Below, in pieces: positions 36,123 through 45,497 of a DNA stretch of 64,000 bases (positions are counted from its first letter, which is position 1; each line of letters begins with the position of its first letter). Location of the stretch: assembly GCA_964011275.1 (NCBI GenBank), contig CAXGOB010000021.1:1-64000 (forward strand), read 5' to 3'. The translations under genes were made by a program, and so were the position numbers. This stretch comes from UBA7328 sp002471345. Its GTDB lineage: Bacteria > Bacteroidota > Bacteroidia > Chitinophagales > Saprospiraceae. A model generated the notes under the pieces. It did no database searches, had not been told where the DNA came from, and saw only the letters and a program-made list of their open reading frames with translations.

Positions 36123-36683
36123 ATGAACCTAAAGCAAAGAACTGACGAAGAATTATTTCAACTTTTTTTGTCTGGAAAGGAGTCGAAAGGATATAAAGAA
36201 ATCTATAAAAGATATTTCTCTTCATTGGCTAAGCATGCCTCTTGGACAACTAGTGATATAGAAAAAGGAAAGGACTTAGCGCAAAAGGTTTTGGTCAAAT
36301 TATATGAAAAGCCTGAATTGTTCGATTCGAATAAATCACTCAAAATTTGGCTTTTTACCATTCTTAAAAATCAAATAAAAAATGAGTGGCGAAACGAAGG
36401 AAATAGAAAGAGAATATTAGATCAATTACCAAAATTCGATTTTAATACTCCCGACAATACTCAAGAAAAAGAACAAACACAAATGGTCTCAGAGGCAGTG
36501 TCCAGCTTATCAGAAAATCACAAAGAGGCATTTCTTCTAAAGTATTCTAACAATTTAACAATTAAAGAGATTAGCACCTATCTCAGCATAACAGAAGGCA
36601 CAGTGAAATCAAGAATATTCTATGCCATCAAGGCAATAAGAAATCATATAGAGAATAGTAAAACCACCAATGATGGAGAATAA
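36123..36683 (+). CDS. ECF-type sigma-70 factor
   Basis: A 186-residue RNA polymerase sigma factor with only regions 2 and 4. Region 2: YKRYFSSLAKHASWT, KGKDLAQKVLVKLYE and LKIWLFTILKNQIKNEWR. Region 4: SENHKEAFLLKYSNNLTIKE and the helix-turn-helix ISTYLSITEGTVKSRIF. The following gene, overlapping it by 14 bases, encodes a single-pass membrane protein in the position of an anti-sigma factor. Targets probably include its own operon (inference). Confidence 0.92.
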   Translation: MNLKQRTDEELFQLFLSGKESKGYKEIYKRYFSSLAKHASWTTSDIEKGKDLAQKVLVKLYEKPELFDSNKSLKIWLFTILKNQIKNEWRNEGNRKRILDQLPKFDFNTPDNTQEKEQTQMVSEAVSSLSENHKEAFLLKYSNNLTIKEISTYLSITEGTVKSRIFYAIKAIRNHIENSKTTNDGE

Positions 36684-37110
36684 AGAACTTCCACAATCTA
36701 TAATAGATGCATTAGGCAGTGGGCCTTTTAATTCCTTAACTCAGGTACTCCAAAATGAAGTTTTAGAGTATATGACAGCAGCGGAATTTAATGAATATCA
36801 AGGCTATATATCGGACTTTCAAAGTGTTGACCATTCATTAGAAAAAAGCATTAAAGACAGTAGAAATAGTCAAAATAAGTTAGATCAAACAAATGAACCA
36901 GGTCATTATCTTTCATTTGCTAAAGCCTTAATTTTGATAGGATTAGTTGCTCTACTTTCATTCTATTTAGGTCGAGTGTCTGTCAACAATGAATGTCCGG
37001 ATGAACACAACAATCTGATTTTCGCTTATCAGGATACTCTTGGCAGATCATTAGCGGAGGATACTATTCAGAGGAAATTATGGACACTTTTTGATAAAGA
37101 GGTATTGTAA
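36670..37110 (+). CDS. Single-pass membrane protein, candidate anti-sigma factor
   Basis: A 146-residue protein: soluble N-terminal ~85 residues, one TM helix (FAKALILIGLVALLSFYLGRV), and a ~45-residue C-terminal part outside. It overlaps the ECF sigma gene, and this layout (cytoplasmic helical domain, TM, periplasmic tail) is that of anti-sigma factors. No zinc HxxxCxxC motif is present, so it is not a ZAS-type. The start may be either of two adjacent Met codons. Role inferred from position. Confidence 0.6.
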   Translation: MMENKELPQSIIDALGSGPFNSLTQVLQNEVLEYMTAAEFNEYQGYISDFQSVDHSLEKSIKDSRNSQNKLDQTNEPGHYLSFAKALILIGLVALLSFYLGRVSVNNECPDEHNNLIFAYQDTLGRSLAEDTIQRKLWTLFDKEVL

Positions 37111-37151
37111 ATTCTAAGAAATACTTTTAAAACTTTGTCTATCTTTCTAAG

Positions 37152-38423
37152 ATGACAACTAGACGAAATTTCCTAAAGACTTCAGCACTCTCTTCATTAG
37201 CGATTCCATATGTAAAAGGGATTGATAAATCTTACTCTTTAAGTAATATTGATACTTCCGAATCTGTGGAAGAATTTTGGAAGAACATAAGGATACAGTT
37301 TCCACTTAAAGAAGGGCAGACCTACTTTAACAATGGAACCATGGGACCAATGTCAGGATACACTATGAATAAGGTCATATCTGATATGCTGTATAGTACA
37401 GTGCATGGAGCCGAAACCGATTATAAAAAAAATGACCCAGGTCCTACCCTTCTCAGTGGCTATTTCAAACATGAAGAAATAAGACAAAAGGTTGGAGCAG
37501 TCATAAATGCTGATTTTAAAGAAATATCATTAATACCGAATGCCACATTTGGCATGAACTATATTGGACAGGGTTTAGATTTAAAAGCAGGTGATGAATT
37601 AATAAATACTGATCAAGAACATGGTGGAGGTTTTGGAGTTTGGAGGATGTTGGCAAAGCGTCAAGGTTGTATATACAAAGAAGCAAAGATGCCTGTCCCT
37701 GCAAACGATCCGCAAGAGATTGTTGATTCCGTAATGAGTCAAGTGACAAGTCGTACTAAAGTCATTGCAATACCTCATATAGTATCTGTATATGGAGTTA
37801 TTATGCCAGTAAAACAGATATGTGCAGAAGCTAAGAAACGAGGTATATTCACAGTATTAGATGGAGCACAGACTGTGGGGCAGATTAATGTTGATGTAAA
37901 AGACATAGGCTGTGATGCTTATTACTCAAGTCTTCATAAGTGGATGTTAGCTCCAGGAGGAAATGGAATTTTATATGTAAATAATGAATCTGTAGATCAA
38001 ATTTGGTCTACCATTGCTAGTTATAATTGGGATCACAAAGACGATCATGGATTTCGTTTAATGCAAAATGGAACAACCAATCAATCTTTAGTTGTAGGTC
38101 TAGATGCATCAATTGATTTTTACAATACTATTGGTCATAATAAATGGATCAAAAGAATAAAACATCTGGGTGACCACCTTAGATCAGGCCTTAAGGAAAT
38201 TCAGAAAGTGACAATTGTCTCTTCTACTCATCCTAATATGAGTGCAGGTATGGTTACTTATAAGGTAGAAGGAATGACTGGACCTCAATTACAAAAACAT
38301 CTCTGGGATACGGCGAAAATGCAACCTAGATCAGTAGGTAGTGAACTGATGAGGCATTGTACTCATATTTATAACAGTGAGGCTGAAATAGATAAAGCAT
38401 TAGAGATTATTCAAGCTATATAA
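37152..38423 (+). CDS. Aminotransferase class V (isopenicillin-N-epimerase/cysteine-desulfurase-like) with Tat leader
   Basis: A 423-residue PLP enzyme beginning TTRRNFLKTSALSSLAIPY, a twin-arginine-type leader, which implies export of a folded, cofactor-loaded enzyme. The body has YFNNGTMGPMSGYTMNKV, LINTDQEHGGGFGVW, FTVLDGAQTVGQINVDV, and the PLP lysine in YYSSLHKWMLAPGGNGIL (about residue 263). Among class V enzymes, exported ones are often called isopenicillin-N-epimerase-like, with unknown substrates. It is followed 9 bases later by a sulfatase. Confidence 0.85.
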   Translation: MTTRRNFLKTSALSSLAIPYVKGIDKSYSLSNIDTSESVEEFWKNIRIQFPLKEGQTYFNNGTMGPMSGYTMNKVISDMLYSTVHGAETDYKKNDPGPTLLSGYFKHEEIRQKVGAVINADFKEISLIPNATFGMNYIGQGLDLKAGDELINTDQEHGGGFGVWRMLAKRQGCIYKEAKMPVPANDPQEIVDSVMSQVTSRTKVIAIPHIVSVYGVIMPVKQICAEAKKRGIFTVLDGAQTVGQINVDVKDIGCDAYYSSLHKWMLAPGGNGILYVNNESVDQIWSTIASYNWDHKDDHGFRLMQNGTTNQSLVVGLDASIDFYNTIGHNKWIKRIKHLGDHLRSGLKEIQKVTIVSSTHPNMSAGMVTYKVEGMTGPQLQKHLWDTAKMQPRSVGSELMRHCTHIYNSEAEIDKALEIIQAI

Positions 38424-38432
38424 AAACAGGTT

Positions 38433-40058
38433 ATGAATGGTTACAGAACTTGTATGCTTTACTTTGTACTAATTGCTTTTTTTATATCATGTGAATCGAC
38501 TGATAAAAGCAATATTTCTCAACAGAAAAAACCAAATATTCTCCTTATAGTCGCTGATGACTTGGGTTATGGGGATATCAGTTGTTATGGCGGTGATATT
38601 CCAACTCCACATATTGATGCTTTAGCCAGAAAAGGAATTCGCTTTACAAGATTTCATACTTCCCCTTTGTGCGCTCCTACCAGAGCAATGCTTCTCTCCG
38701 GAAATGATAATCATATAGCCGGAATCGGAGCTCAAGGGAATCGAACTGAACATTTTGGATATGAAGGAAGACTGACCGATCGCATTGCAACAATACCTGA
38801 AGTTTTAAAATCAGCTGGTTATAATACTTATATGTCAGGCAAGTGGCATCTTGGTTCCGATTCTTTATCTGATCCATCGCAAAGAGGATTTGACCAATCA
38901 TTTGCACTTATTCCTGGTGCTGGCAATCATTACAGTGATCAGAATGTCCTTAGATCGGGAAAGTCTTTGTATCGAGAAAATGGCAAAAAAGCATCTTGGC
39001 CAGAAGGTGCATATTCAACAGATTTTTATACAGATAAGATCCTCTCCTACCTTGATTCACATGACGACTCACCATTTTTCGTCTATGCAGCTTACACCTC
39101 ACCTCACTGGCCATTACAGGTAGATGAGAAGTATTCAGATCAATTCAAGGGACAATATGACAGTGGATACGAAGAGTTGAGAGAGAAGAGAATGAAATCT
39201 CTAAAAGAGTTAAAAATCATTCCTCAAAATTTAGAATCACCTCCACTTCATGAATCAGTAAAACCATGGAACTCATTAACTGAAAAACAGCAAAAAATAG
39301 AAGCTCGAAAAATGGAACTCTATGCAGGTATGGTTTCTAATTTAGACGAAAACATTGGTAGACTAATCCAATATCTAGAGGATAAAAATGAGCTTGAAAA
39401 CACATTTATAATATTCATGTCAGATAATGGAGCCGCTCATAGAGATTTTTACTATTCAGAGAATTTCAAAGTTCTTCAAGAATATTATAATGACGATGTA
39501 GATAGAATGGGCAAAGAAGATTCCTACGTGTCATATGGTCCTCAGTGGGCTGAAGCTGGTTCTGCACCTTTTAAATATTTTAAGGACTATGCTACAGAAG
39601 GAGGAACCAATACTACATTGATAATAAGTAGCCCTTTAGTTAAAGCGAAAAATGAAATCAATCCAGAATACGCGACTGTACAGGACATAGCTCCAACAAT
39701 TTTTGAATTAGCAAACACTTCATATCCAAAAGCCAAAAATGACCTTTATCCTTTAAAAGGAGAATCAATATTGCCCTTTCTTCGAAAAGAAAAGGAAAAT
39801 ATCCACTCCGAAGACCATGTCTTTGTCTTCGAGCATTTCAGCCATGCCATGGTGAAAAAGCACAAATGGAAAATTGTAAATTCTAAAAAACCATTTGATA
39901 TTAAGAATTTTGAGTTATTCGACCTTGAAACCGACATTTCAGAACAAATTGATCTCCAGAGTAAGCATCCTGAAAAATATGCTGAACTTATAGCTGAGTG
40001 GGAAAAATATTCTAAAGAAGTACAGTTGCAGTTTCCAACTCCTGGGGGAGATATTTGA
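38433..40058 (+). CDS. Type I sulfatase lipoprotein (arylsulfatase family)
   Basis: A 541-residue sulfatase with lipobox FFISC after a short hydrophobic leader. N-terminal metal site ADDLGYGDISCYGGD; the formylglycine signature CAPTRAMLLSG, with Cys near residue 80 (CxPxR type, needing an anaerobic- or FGE-type maturase encoded elsewhere); SGKWHLG; and FIIFMSDNGAAHR. It removes sulfate from carbohydrates or aryl esters, probably at the cell surface; marine sulfated glycans are likely substrates (inference). It is last in the ECF-sigma run and convergent with the acetyltransferase. Confidence 0.92.
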   Translation: MNGYRTCMLYFVLIAFFISCESTDKSNISQQKKPNILLIVADDLGYGDISCYGGDIPTPHIDALARKGIRFTRFHTSPLCAPTRAMLLSGNDNHIAGIGAQGNRTEHFGYEGRLTDRIATIPEVLKSAGYNTYMSGKWHLGSDSLSDPSQRGFDQSFALIPGAGNHYSDQNVLRSGKSLYRENGKKASWPEGAYSTDFYTDKILSYLDSHDDSPFFVYAAYTSPHWPLQVDEKYSDQFKGQYDSGYEELREKRMKSLKELKIIPQNLESPPLHESVKPWNSLTEKQQKIEARKMELYAGMVSNLDENIGRLIQYLEDKNELENTFIIFMSDNGAAHRDFYYSENFKVLQEYYNDDVDRMGKEDSYVSYGPQWAEAGSAPFKYFKDYATEGGTNTTLIISSPLVKAKNEINPEYATVQDIAPTIFELANTSYPKAKNDLYPLKGESILPFLRKEKENIHSEDHVFVFEHFSHAMVKKHKWKIVNSKKPFDIKNFELFDLETDISEQIDLQSKHPEKYAELIAEWEKYSKEVQLQFPTPGGDI

Positions 40059-40075
40059 GTATCTGCTCAACAATG

Positions 40076-40654
40076 CTATAATTCCTTCTGTACCTTACAT
40101 GGATTTCCAAATGCAAAAACATCATTTGGAATATCAGAAGTTACAACACTTCCTCCACCAATCGTCACATTATCACCTATTTTGACCCCAGGAAAAATTA
40201 TTGTGTTCCCCCCAACCCAAACATTATCACCAATCGCAACAGGTTTTGTTATTGTTTTGTAACTAGACCTACCATTATGCTCAATGATCCTTTCTGATGC
40301 TCTAAGCGGATGACTAGCAGTATAAATTTGTACATAAGGAGCTATCAATCCATTTTCGCCAATAGTGATCTTATTATTATCTAAAAACATACAATTGACA
40401 TTAATGAAAGTGCCTCTACCTATAGAAATATTTTCTCCATAATCACAAAAAAATGGAGCTTCAATCCATACTCCATCACCAGTGAAACTAAATAACTCGA
40501 TCATAATTTCATTTCTTCTTTTCATCCTTTCAGAATCAAGATGATTATATTCTTTAAGTAATTTTCTAGCATTATGATACATTTCTAAGAGCTCTGGATC
40601 CCTTGAATTATAATGATGACCTGAGAGCATTTTTTGTTTTTCTGTCATTTCCAT
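40076..40654 (-). CDS. Maltose/galactoside-type O-acetyltransferase (left-handed beta-helix)
   Basis: A 192-residue hexapeptide-repeat acetyltransferase that moves acetyl from acetyl-CoA to a sugar. Seen: MTEKQKMLSGHHYNSRDPEL leader typical of the maltose-acetyltransferase group, FFCDYGENISIGRGTFINVNC, catalytic His in IYTASHPL, and the coil VAIGDNVWVGGNTIIFPGVKIG. The actual acceptor is unknown. Single gene, 57 bases before the divergent HEAT/PPIase start. Confidence 0.92.
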   Translation of the reverse strand: MEMTEKQKMLSGHHYNSRDPELLEMYHNARKLLKEYNHLDSERMKRRNEIMIELFSFTGDGVWIEAPFFCDYGENISIGRGTFINVNCMFLDNNKITIGENGLIAPYVQIYTASHPLRASERIIEHNGRSSYKTITKPVAIGDNVWVGGNTIIFPGVKIGDNVTIGGGSVVTSDIPNDVFAFGNPCKVQKEL

Positions 40655-40711
40655 CTAATCACATTATTTTAGAGGCTCGATATTGTATTTTTTCAAAATA
40701 TTACAATCTTT

Positions 40712-42721
40712 ATGAAGAGTTATCTAGGTTGGGCATTCATTTTTTTCTTGTTTTTTACATCATGTGTACCTGTTCCAGAAGACAACCACGAGGAAGTCAT
40801 CATAGACCTCGCTGATGAAGAGGTTCAAAAAATATATAGCCTCCAAAATCGTCAATCCATTGATAGTCTTAAATCTTACTTCCAACATAAAAGTGCAACC
40901 TATAGATATCTTGCTGCTTCAGCTTTTTCATCTATTCAATCAGAATCTTCAATAGAAGAATTAGAGTCTCTTCTTTTTGATAAAAATATAAAAGTCAGAA
41001 CGGCAGCTGCATATTCTCTGGGGCAGACTGGCAATCTGTCTTCTGCCCAATCATTATTAGAAGCATTTGATTCTGATGAAGATAATGTGAATTCTGAAAT
41101 AAATAGCACTATCCTCGAAGCGGTAGGTAAATGTGGTGATCAAAAGATGCTAGAATATATGGCCTCTACATCCACTTATAACCTGGAGGATAATCAGTTA
41201 CTATTGGGTCAGGCACGTGGTATTTATAGATTTGCATTGAGAGGAATTACCTCTCCAGAGGGAACAACTCGGATGGCTGAAATGGTAATCAATAGTGCTT
41301 TCCCAATCGAGGCAAGGGTGATTGCTGCGAATTACATTCTGAGAGCGAGAAATATCGATCTTGATGAGTATAAATTCCAATTACTTCAAGTATTGAATGA
41401 AGAACCGGATCCTCGAATTAGAATTTGTTTGGCAAATGCATTGGCCAAAATCAGCGATTCAGAGTTGTATAACAACCTGTTAACTACATTAAAATCCGAT
41501 CAGGACAATAGAGTTAAAGTAAATCTGATTAGAGGGTTGCGAGAATCTAATGAACCACTTTTGGTAGATTCACTCTTTCCCTATATCAGCCATTCTGATT
41601 TTGGAGTTGCTCTAAATGCTCTTTCAGTTATAAACTTGAAAGCACAACGAAGACATACCACTCAACTAAGAGAGTTAACTCAGACTATTGCTGATAGCGA
41701 AATTAGAGCAGAATTATTGAGAGCATCTTTAGCTTCTACTCCCTTTTCATATAGAAATACTAAAGGCATTATTTCTCAACAAATTATAAATGAATACAAC
41801 AATGCTGCAACGGATTATAAAAAAGCATTTTTCTTGAGTGCTTTGAGTGCTGATCCTGCAAATTATAAAAGAATACTTGATCTTTTGGCTGCAGAACCTT
41901 CTAATGTGGTTCGAACTATGTCTATTGATCCATTGACGAATATTCTATCCTCATCAAATTTCCGAAACCTTTTCAGAACCCGAAGGGCACAAGAGACAGT
42001 CAAAACAGATATTATGACTTATCTAAAAAATCAGATTGATGGCGGTGATTTAGGAGAAACAGCAGCAGCGGCCATATTTTTAACTAGCAATTCTGAGAGT
42101 TTAAAAGAGGTGTTTACAGATTCATTGTTTTTTGCAAATAAGATTACTCAACTCACTGGTTCAGAATCCATAGAGGCGCGCAAATCTCTAAAGGATGCAC
42201 TTGCAGCACTTACTTCATATAACAATGGTGATAATGCGATAGATCAAGCAAAACCGCTCAATTGGTCTACTCTTAAAAATATTTCAAATACACCAATAGC
42301 AATAATAGTAACTACCAAAGGTAGAATCACTGTTGAACTGTCTCCAAATTTGACTCCAGCCACTGTGGCTAACTTCATAGAACTCACAGATAATAATTAT
42401 TACGATAGGAAATACATTCATCGTGTTGTCAGCAATTTTGTAATACAAGGAGGTTGCCCTAGAGGAGATGGTTATGGGAGTCTAGATTACACGATCCGAT
42501 CAGAATTTCCACAACGATATTATGACTCTGAAGGATATATTGGTATGGCTTCTGCTGGCATTCACACAGAAGGTGTGCAGTGGTTTATCACACACTCTCC
42601 CACGCCTCATTTAGATGGACGATATACTATCTTTGGAAAAGTCACAGAAGGAATGGATGTTGTCAAAGACATGAGAGTTGGTGATATTATTCAAGATATT
42701 AGAATATTAAAATATAATTAG
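40712..42721 (+). CDS. HEAT-repeat/cyclophilin fusion lipoprotein (peptidyl-prolyl isomerase)
   Basis: A 669-residue lipoprotein (lipobox FTSC after a hydrophobic leader). Residues ~30-500 are HEAT/armadillo-like repeats, such as VRTAAAYSLGQTGNLSSAQSLLEAF and RIRICLANALAKI. The last ~160 residues are a cyclophilin-type isomerase: VELSPNLTPATVANFIELTDNNYYD, FVIQGGCPRGDG, EGVQWFITHSPTPHLDGRYTIFGKVTEGMDVV. The arrangement suggests an envelope chaperone that folds proteins held by the HEAT scaffold (inference). The usual catalytic Arg of cyclophilins sits in the HRVVSNFVIQGG stretch. Confidence 0.88.
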   Translation: MKSYLGWAFIFFLFFTSCVPVPEDNHEEVIIDLADEEVQKIYSLQNRQSIDSLKSYFQHKSATYRYLAASAFSSIQSESSIEELESLLFDKNIKVRTAAAYSLGQTGNLSSAQSLLEAFDSDEDNVNSEINSTILEAVGKCGDQKMLEYMASTSTYNLEDNQLLLGQARGIYRFALRGITSPEGTTRMAEMVINSAFPIEARVIAANYILRARNIDLDEYKFQLLQVLNEEPDPRIRICLANALAKISDSELYNNLLTTLKSDQDNRVKVNLIRGLRESNEPLLVDSLFPYISHSDFGVALNALSVINLKAQRRHTTQLRELTQTIADSEIRAELLRASLASTPFSYRNTKGIISQQIINEYNNAATDYKKAFFLSALSADPANYKRILDLLAAEPSNVVRTMSIDPLTNILSSSNFRNLFRTRRAQETVKTDIMTYLKNQIDGGDLGETAAAAIFLTSNSESLKEVFTDSLFFANKITQLTGSESIEARKSLKDALAALTSYNNGDNAIDQAKPLNWSTLKNISNTPIAIIVTTKGRITVELSPNLTPATVANFIELTDNNYYDRKYIHRVVSNFVIQGGCPRGDGYGSLDYTIRSEFPQRYYDSEGYIGMASAGIHTEGVQWFITHSPTPHLDGRYTIFGKVTEGMDVVKDMRVGDIIQDIRILKYN

Positions 42722-42864
42722 TTGTGATTTTACACGTCTGATATAATTATATGAATCAATCTTTTTTCATTTTTTTTACTTTGATTTAAACAAAATAGGC
42801 GACTTCGACATTTAGATAAGGACTGCCGTCTATTCAGCAAAAAGAAGGCAGTTTTCATAAGACT

Positions 42865-43362
42865 ATGCAATTAGAAGTAGCTCAAGAAAAATTTGTATCA
42901 GAATGGGGACGACTCTCCTGTAACTGGGGAGTCAATAAAGCAATGGGTCAGATCCATGCCTTTTTACTTATTAGTGCTGACTCCTTGAATTGCGATCAGA
43001 TCATGAACAAACTAGAAATGTCACGTGGGAATGTGAATATGAATGTCAAAAACCTCGTTCATTGGGGTTTAGTAAAAAAAAGTAGCGTAAAAGGATGTAG
43101 AAAGGACTACTACGTCGCTGAAAAAGATTTATGGAAAGTTTTTCAGTTGATCATTTCACATAGAAAACGTAAAGAGTTAGATCCTCTTCTTGACTTAGTA
43201 AAAGCTATGACACCTGTAGAGGCTAAATGTGAGAAAAGCAATGAATTCTGTAAGGTTCTTAAAGAATTAGAGATGTTCTCTAAAAAAGCAGAAAATACCT
43301 TGAATCTCCTGGTAAAGACAGAATCAAATTGGCTTACAAGACCCCTATCTAGGATGATATAG
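42865..43362 (+). CDS. GbsR/MarR-type transcriptional regulator
   Basis: A 165-residue winged-helix regulator: FVSEWGRLSCNWGVNKAMGQIHAFLLIS and LNCDQIMNKLEMSRGNVNMNVKNLVHWGLVKK are typical GbsR DNA-binding-domain sequence, followed by a helical tail. Bacillus GbsR senses choline, but Bacteroidota members have varied roles. It is convergent with the ABC-F gene and not near choline genes. A weak 6-bp inverted repeat (ACTGCC/GGCAGT) precedes it and could be either a terminator or an operator. Confidence 0.9.
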   Translation: MQLEVAQEKFVSEWGRLSCNWGVNKAMGQIHAFLLISADSLNCDQIMNKLEMSRGNVNMNVKNLVHWGLVKKSSVKGCRKDYYVAEKDLWKVFQLIISHRKRKELDPLLDLVKAMTPVEAKCEKSNEFCKVLKELEMFSKKAENTLNLLVKTESNWLTRPLSRMI

Positions 43363-43384
43363 ATACAAGCCTCTATTTTAACTT

Positions 43385-45265
43385 CTAAACATACTCAGAC
43401 AGCTCAAGCCATCGCATTTCCTTGGTATCAATATTATTTCTAATTTCTCCCAACTCGATAGAGAGCGTTTCAATTTCTTGAGAAGTCAAATTAGTATCCA
43501 AAAATTGTTCCTCTATTACTCCTTTTCTTTTTTCTAATTTTTCAATTTCCTTTTCCAATCCTGAAAATTCCTTCTTTTCAAAGTAACTTAATTTTCTTGA
43601 GCCTTCAGTATCCTCATCAACGTCTTTTGGCGGTGCAGGTTTTTTAGAACTAGTTGACTTTGAAGTAATCATTTCATCCTTCGCTAGGTATTTTCCTGAT
43701 TTCCACTCTGAGTAGGTGCCGTTGTAATCTTTCACACCTCCCTCTCCTTCGAAAATGAACATATGGTCTACCAGTTTATCCATAAAAAACCGATCATGAG
43801 AAACTATTACTAAACAGCCTGGAAACTGCTTCAAATAACTTTCTAATACATTAAGTGTCAGTATATCCAAGTCATTAGTAGGTTCATCTAATATGAGAAA
43901 ATTAGGATTTTGAATCAGAATCGTAAGCAAATGAAGCCGTTTTCGTTCTCCCCCACTCAGCTGAGAAATATAAACTTGTTGTTGAGGGCGAGGAAACATA
44001 AAAGTCTCTAAAAGTCGCTCCGCAGAAAGTTTAAGTCCTTTTTTCAAAGGGATATATTCTGCATACTGTCGGATGTGATCGATCACTCTATGTTCTTTGC
44101 TCATATCCAGTCCATCCTGACTGAAATGACCAAAAACTACAGTACTTCCTTCTACTCTTTTTCCAGAGTCTTGACGTACTTCTCCTGTAAGGATTTTGAT
44201 TAATGTAGTCTTTCCTGATCCATTCGGCCCAGCTACCCCAATACGATCTCCTTTTTTGAATTTATACCAAAAATCTTTCAGAATTACTTTTTCGTCATAT
44301 GACTTTGTTACGTCATATAGCTCCAATATCTTTTTGCCTAATCGAGTAGCATCTACTTCTATTGTAAATGCTTCATCATATGTGATGCTACTGACTTTAT
44401 CTTTGATTTTATGATATTCAGTAATTCTGGATTTTGCTTTGGTCCCACGTGCTTTGGGCTGACGACGCATCCATTCTAACTCCTTATAGAGTAGTTTTTT
44501 AGATTTATCAAGGACGGTATTATCCACTTGTGTTCGAGTAGCCTTTTTCTCTAGATAGTCACTATAATTTCCCTTATATGGAAAGAGAATTCCTTTGTCC
44601 AATTCAATAATCTGATTGCAAACTCTTTCTAAAAAGTATCTATCGTGAGTAACCATTAATAGAGTGAGTTTGGATTTTTGGAGAAATCCCTCTAACCATT
44701 CTATCATTTCTATATCAAGATGATTTGTAGGTTCATCCATGATTAAAAAGTCAGGCTCGTCTATTATCATTTTAGCCAAGGCAATACGCTTCTGTTGCCC
44801 TCCCGATAGAGTATTTATTTTTTTGGATAAGTCATTGATGTTTAATTTGCCAAGGATTTCTTTAATCCTGACTTCTATATCCCAAGCTTTAAGATCTTCA
44901 ATTTTTGTGAGCCACTTTTGTATTTTTTCATCATCATTAAAGATTAACGCCTCTTCATAAGATCTGATGGCTTGGATCTTCTCATTGTCACTATCTAATA
45001 CAGTTTCCAGAATTGTAGAGTCAGGTTTAAATGCTGGGTCTTGATCTACAAACCCCATTTTAACATCTTTATTTAAGATGACCCTAGCTTTTTCTCCTTC
45101 AGGAGCTTCTTCACCACCAATAATTCTTAAAAGGGTAGACTTTCCACTTCCGTTTTTCGCTATCAAGGCGATCTTGTCACCTTGGCTCATAGTAAAATCA
45201 AGGTCTTTGAATAAGACCTTCTCTCCATAGCTTTTAGATACACTTTCCAGTTTTAAATACTGCAT
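43385..45265 (-). CDS. ABC-F family ATPase (Uup-like)
   Basis: A ribosome-associated twin-ATPase of about 626 residues. The start is probably the ATG at 45265 (MQYLKLESVSKSYGEKVL), since a longer reading from 45295 adds 10 unrelated residues. Walker A AKNGSGKST and GPNGSGKTT; signatures LSGGQQKRIALA and LSGGERKRLHLL; Walker B FLIMDEPTNHLD and FLILDEPTNDLD. C-terminal coiled coil from ~565 (EKEIEKLEKRKGVIEEQF). The C-terminal coiled coil favours the Uup branch. Convergent with GbsR. Confidence 0.92.
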   Translation of the reverse strand: MQYLKLESVSKSYGEKVLFKDLDFTMSQGDKIALIAKNGSGKSTLLRIIGGEEAPEGEKARVILNKDVKMGFVDQDPAFKPDSTILETVLDSDNEKIQAIRSYEEALIFNDDEKIQKWLTKIEDLKAWDIEVRIKEILGKLNINDLSKKINTLSGGQQKRIALAKMIIDEPDFLIMDEPTNHLDIEMIEWLEGFLQKSKLTLLMVTHDRYFLERVCNQIIELDKGILFPYKGNYSDYLEKKATRTQVDNTVLDKSKKLLYKELEWMRRQPKARGTKAKSRITEYHKIKDKVSSITYDEAFTIEVDATRLGKKILELYDVTKSYDEKVILKDFWYKFKKGDRIGVAGPNGSGKTTLIKILTGEVRQDSGKRVEGSTVVFGHFSQDGLDMSKEHRVIDHIRQYAEYIPLKKGLKLSAERLLETFMFPRPQQQVYISQLSGGERKRLHLLTILIQNPNFLILDEPTNDLDILTLNVLESYLKQFPGCLVIVSHDRFFMDKLVDHMFIFEGEGGVKDYNGTYSEWKSGKYLAKDEMITSKSTSSKKPAPPKDVDEDTEGSRKLSYFEKKEFSGLEKEIEKLEKRKGVIEEQFLDTNLTSQEIETLSIELGEIRNNIDTKEMRWLELSEYV

Positions 45266-45497
45266 ACATATGCAAATGTAGGAAGGGAATATCAAATAAA
45301 AGGAGAACGAAAATAATTATAAGAGCATTCCTAATTGATAAATTTTCTAATTGTATGTTTTAGTAATGATAATTCAGACTATTTACATGCATCACCATTC
45401 TCAAAGTCACATATTATAAGTTTATTGACACATCAATCATCTCATGTTTCTATTAAATCGTTCATAATAAGTATGAGCTTTTTGTCCTAATAGCGTT

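Noticed and set aside
30775..45265. Two ABC-F genes as antibiotic-resistance determinants
   Set aside because: Both look like housekeeping YdiF/Uup types with C-terminal coiled coils; no resistance-type linker or neighbouring resistance gene seen.
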